A DNA stretch of 64,000 bases, taken from assembly GCF_900115285.1 (NCBI RefSeq), contig NZ_FOYW01000003.1, positions 1 to 64,000 on the forward strand, written 5' to 3'. The notes under the pieces are model-generated. The model was not told the origin of the DNA. It saw nothing but the letters and a program-made list of their open reading frames with translations, and did not search any database. A program made the translations under genes and the position numbers. Shown piece after piece: positions 63,030 to 64,000 of this stretch (position 1 is the first letter of the stretch; the number at the start of each line of letters is the position of its first letter). This stretch comes from Marinobacter daqiaonensis. GTDB taxonomy: Bacteria; Pseudomonadota; Gammaproteobacteria; Pseudomonadales; Oleiphilaceae.

Positions 63030-63241
63030 GGCTCTCCAGCTTCGGTGATCGTCAGCGTGAGCCCAATGTAACCAGCCCCCCTGCACGGTAACAAGCGTGA
63101 GGGAGCGGTTTTTGCCGGTTTGCCACAATTCATCATTTTCCGACCCGTTCCCGGACAGGTTGATGCACAGGATGGTCGTTTCGTTCCGTTTCAATGGTGC
63201 GCAGCTAAGGCACCGCACCCATTGATCACAGGAACCGAGTC

Positions 63242-63550
63242 ATGCCGCAGATAATGCTATTGCCCCTCTATCCCCGTCCGGCCCTTCGTCGCCTCTCAGC
63301 AAACCCGGAACACCAGAACCTTACCCGGCGGCGGCGATGGGAGGGCGCCAGCCTGTGGCTGGCCATGTTGATGCTGCTACTGGTGCAGCCGCTGTTCGTG
63401 GAGGCGGAAGCGCATGACAGTCGCCTTCCACAGGGCCCCGGGGAGTTTTGCTCACCGAAGCAGAGCCGAGAGGCGCCGTCCCGGACATTGGCAGGCGGAG
63501 TTGAACCGGAGCTCGCCCGGGCAGCTGGCCCTGATCGTGTGGGAGCGTAA
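63242..63550 (+). pseudogene. Degraded sortase-target protein gene (N-terminal remnant)
   Basis: The first 60 codons resemble the N-terminus of the marine proteobacterial sortase target protein: Arg-rich leader (NLTRRRRW) and membrane segment SLWLAMLMLLLVQPLFVEAE. Around 63432 the similarity shifts to the next frame, where GVLLTEAEPRGAVPDIG can be read before a TGA. The vault and von Willebrand domains (about 600 codons) are missing; the open frame runs to a TAA at 63548-63550. It is a frameshifted and internally deleted remnant, identified by eye and by context. Confidence 0.55.
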
Positions 63551-63750
63551 TGATGGGCCGTATCCTTCTGCTTGCATTTTCGATGTCCGCCACGGTGCTG
63601 GTCGCCGGACTGTGGATTCCCCTGAAGGCCGTGGTCGCCCAGGAGGTGCTCACCCTGGCCTGGGCCCGCAGCCAGGCGGCCCGCTTGGAAAACCGGCCCT
63701 GGTCAGGGGAAGATGCCGGGCCGGCCCCTGCCACCAACGACGGGCCAGGG
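63550..63750 (+). pseudogene. Degraded class GN sortase gene (N-terminal remnant)
   Basis: After a GGGAG site and tandem ATG codons, a frame reads LLLAFSMSATVLVAGLWIPL, KAVVAQEVLTLAWARSQAAR and LENRPW. This matches the membrane anchor and LWIPxKAxxAQ signature of class GN sortases. Beyond about codon 52 the similarity ends; the catalytic His, Cys and Arg region (over 140 codons) is absent before the downstream hairpin. It is best read as a truncated, inactive sortase. Confidence 0.6.
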
Positions 63751-63804
63751 CTGAGAGCTTGCATGCGCCCGCAAATCCCGGCAATCTCGGGGTCATTCTC
63801 AACC

Positions 63805-63830
63805 GATGGCCGGGCTCATACCCGGCCATC
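63805..63830 (+). terminator. Perfect hairpin upstream of the GlsB-type gene
   Basis: GATGGCCGGG and CCCGGCCATC form a perfect 10-bp stem with a CTCATA loop. No T-run follows (CTGTCCTG), so termination is uncertain. It ends 26 bases before the next ATG. Confidence 0.55.
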
Positions 63831-63856
63831 CTGTCCTGACCAGGGAGTATGCGCGG

Positions 63857-64000
63857 ATGAACCTGATTCTGTTTCTGATTATCGGTGGCGTGGCCGGCTG
63901 GCTGGCCGGACTGATTATGAAAGGCCGCGGTTTCGGTGTTCTTGCTAATGTCGGTATCGGTATCGTCGGTTCATTTCTTGGCGGATTCGTATTCAGGCTG
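63857..64000 (+). CDS. GlsB/YeaQ/YmgE family stress-response membrane protein (partial)
   Basis: The first 48 codons are visible: MNLILFLIIGGVAGWLAGLI, MKGRGFGVLANVGIGIVGSF, then LGGFVFRL. This is the transglycosylase-associated/GlsB family, a small protein of about 80-90 residues with glycine-zipper membrane helices. The gene is cut by the right edge of the window. It follows the sortase remnant in the same direction. Confidence 0.88.
   Translation, partial: MNLILFLIIGGVAGWLAGLIMKGRGFGVLANVGIGIVGSFLGGFVFRL

Overview
The window reads as chromosomal DNA of a free-living marine gammaproteobacterium, most like Marinobacter or a close relative. This rests on gene content: the PdsS/PdsR sortase-type two-component system, a QsdR-like TetR regulator, a Pseudomonas-type cobalamin locus, DUF1329/DUF294/DUF815/DUF1853 proteins and abundant small intergenic palindromes. 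That assignment is inference. I see no rRNA, tRNA, CRISPR array or intact insertion sequence.

Layout. 0.1-2.4 kb: a lipoprotein and an outer-membrane porin-like protein. 3.4-13.3 kb: a catabolic cluster bracketed by an IclR and a TetR regulator, with a hydratase/3-hydroxyacyl-CoA dehydrogenase fusion, thiolase, zinc alcohol dehydrogenase, aldehyde dehydrogenase, hotdog thioesterase and SDR oxidoreductase. Five of its intergenic gaps carry one family of imperfect palindromes built from CACGGAA- or CGCGGAA-type units, a family I do not see elsewhere in the window. 13.5-26.7 kb: signalling and housekeeping genes (7TM-GGDEF, chemotaxis receptor, DUF1329 protein, esterase lipoprotein, nitronate monooxygenase-like enzyme, SMP-30 protein, exported MsrA-MsrB fusion, exonuclease, cNMP/CBS/DUF294 protein).

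26.8-44.2 kb is a cobalamin synthesis, salvage and uptake locus: cobU, a cobC phosphatase and cobT, then cbiB and threonine-phosphate decarboxylase, a cobalamin riboswitch, btuB, a CobN-like chelatase subunit with a signal peptide, btuF, btuC, btuD, cobB, cobO and cobQ. cobS and CobS/CobT-type AAA+ chelatase partners are not here. Three different repeat elements sit at junctions inside the presumed btuB-cobQ operon. The clearest is a 276-bp MITE-like element between the btuF stop codon and the btuC start codon.

44.2-64 kb: a fossil integron-integrase 3' end; a cyclopropane-fatty-acid-synthase/flavoprotein pair; an RsbQ-like hydrolase coupled to a PAS-GGDEF-EAL protein; a lipase and App1-type phosphatase; small redox and membrane proteins; thioredoxin TrxC; a spermidine-synthase-like protein with a DUF815 ATPase; and the PdsS/PdsR pair, beside which the expected sortase target and sortase genes are only decayed fragments. 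A GlsB/YeaQ-type gene runs off the right edge.

The most interesting items are the exported CobN-like protein in the B12 uptake operon, the element that may have replaced the btuC ribosome binding site, the RsbQ/PAS-GGDEF-EAL module, the cluster-restricted palindromes with a bracketed SDR gene, and the dead sortase locus with a live regulator.
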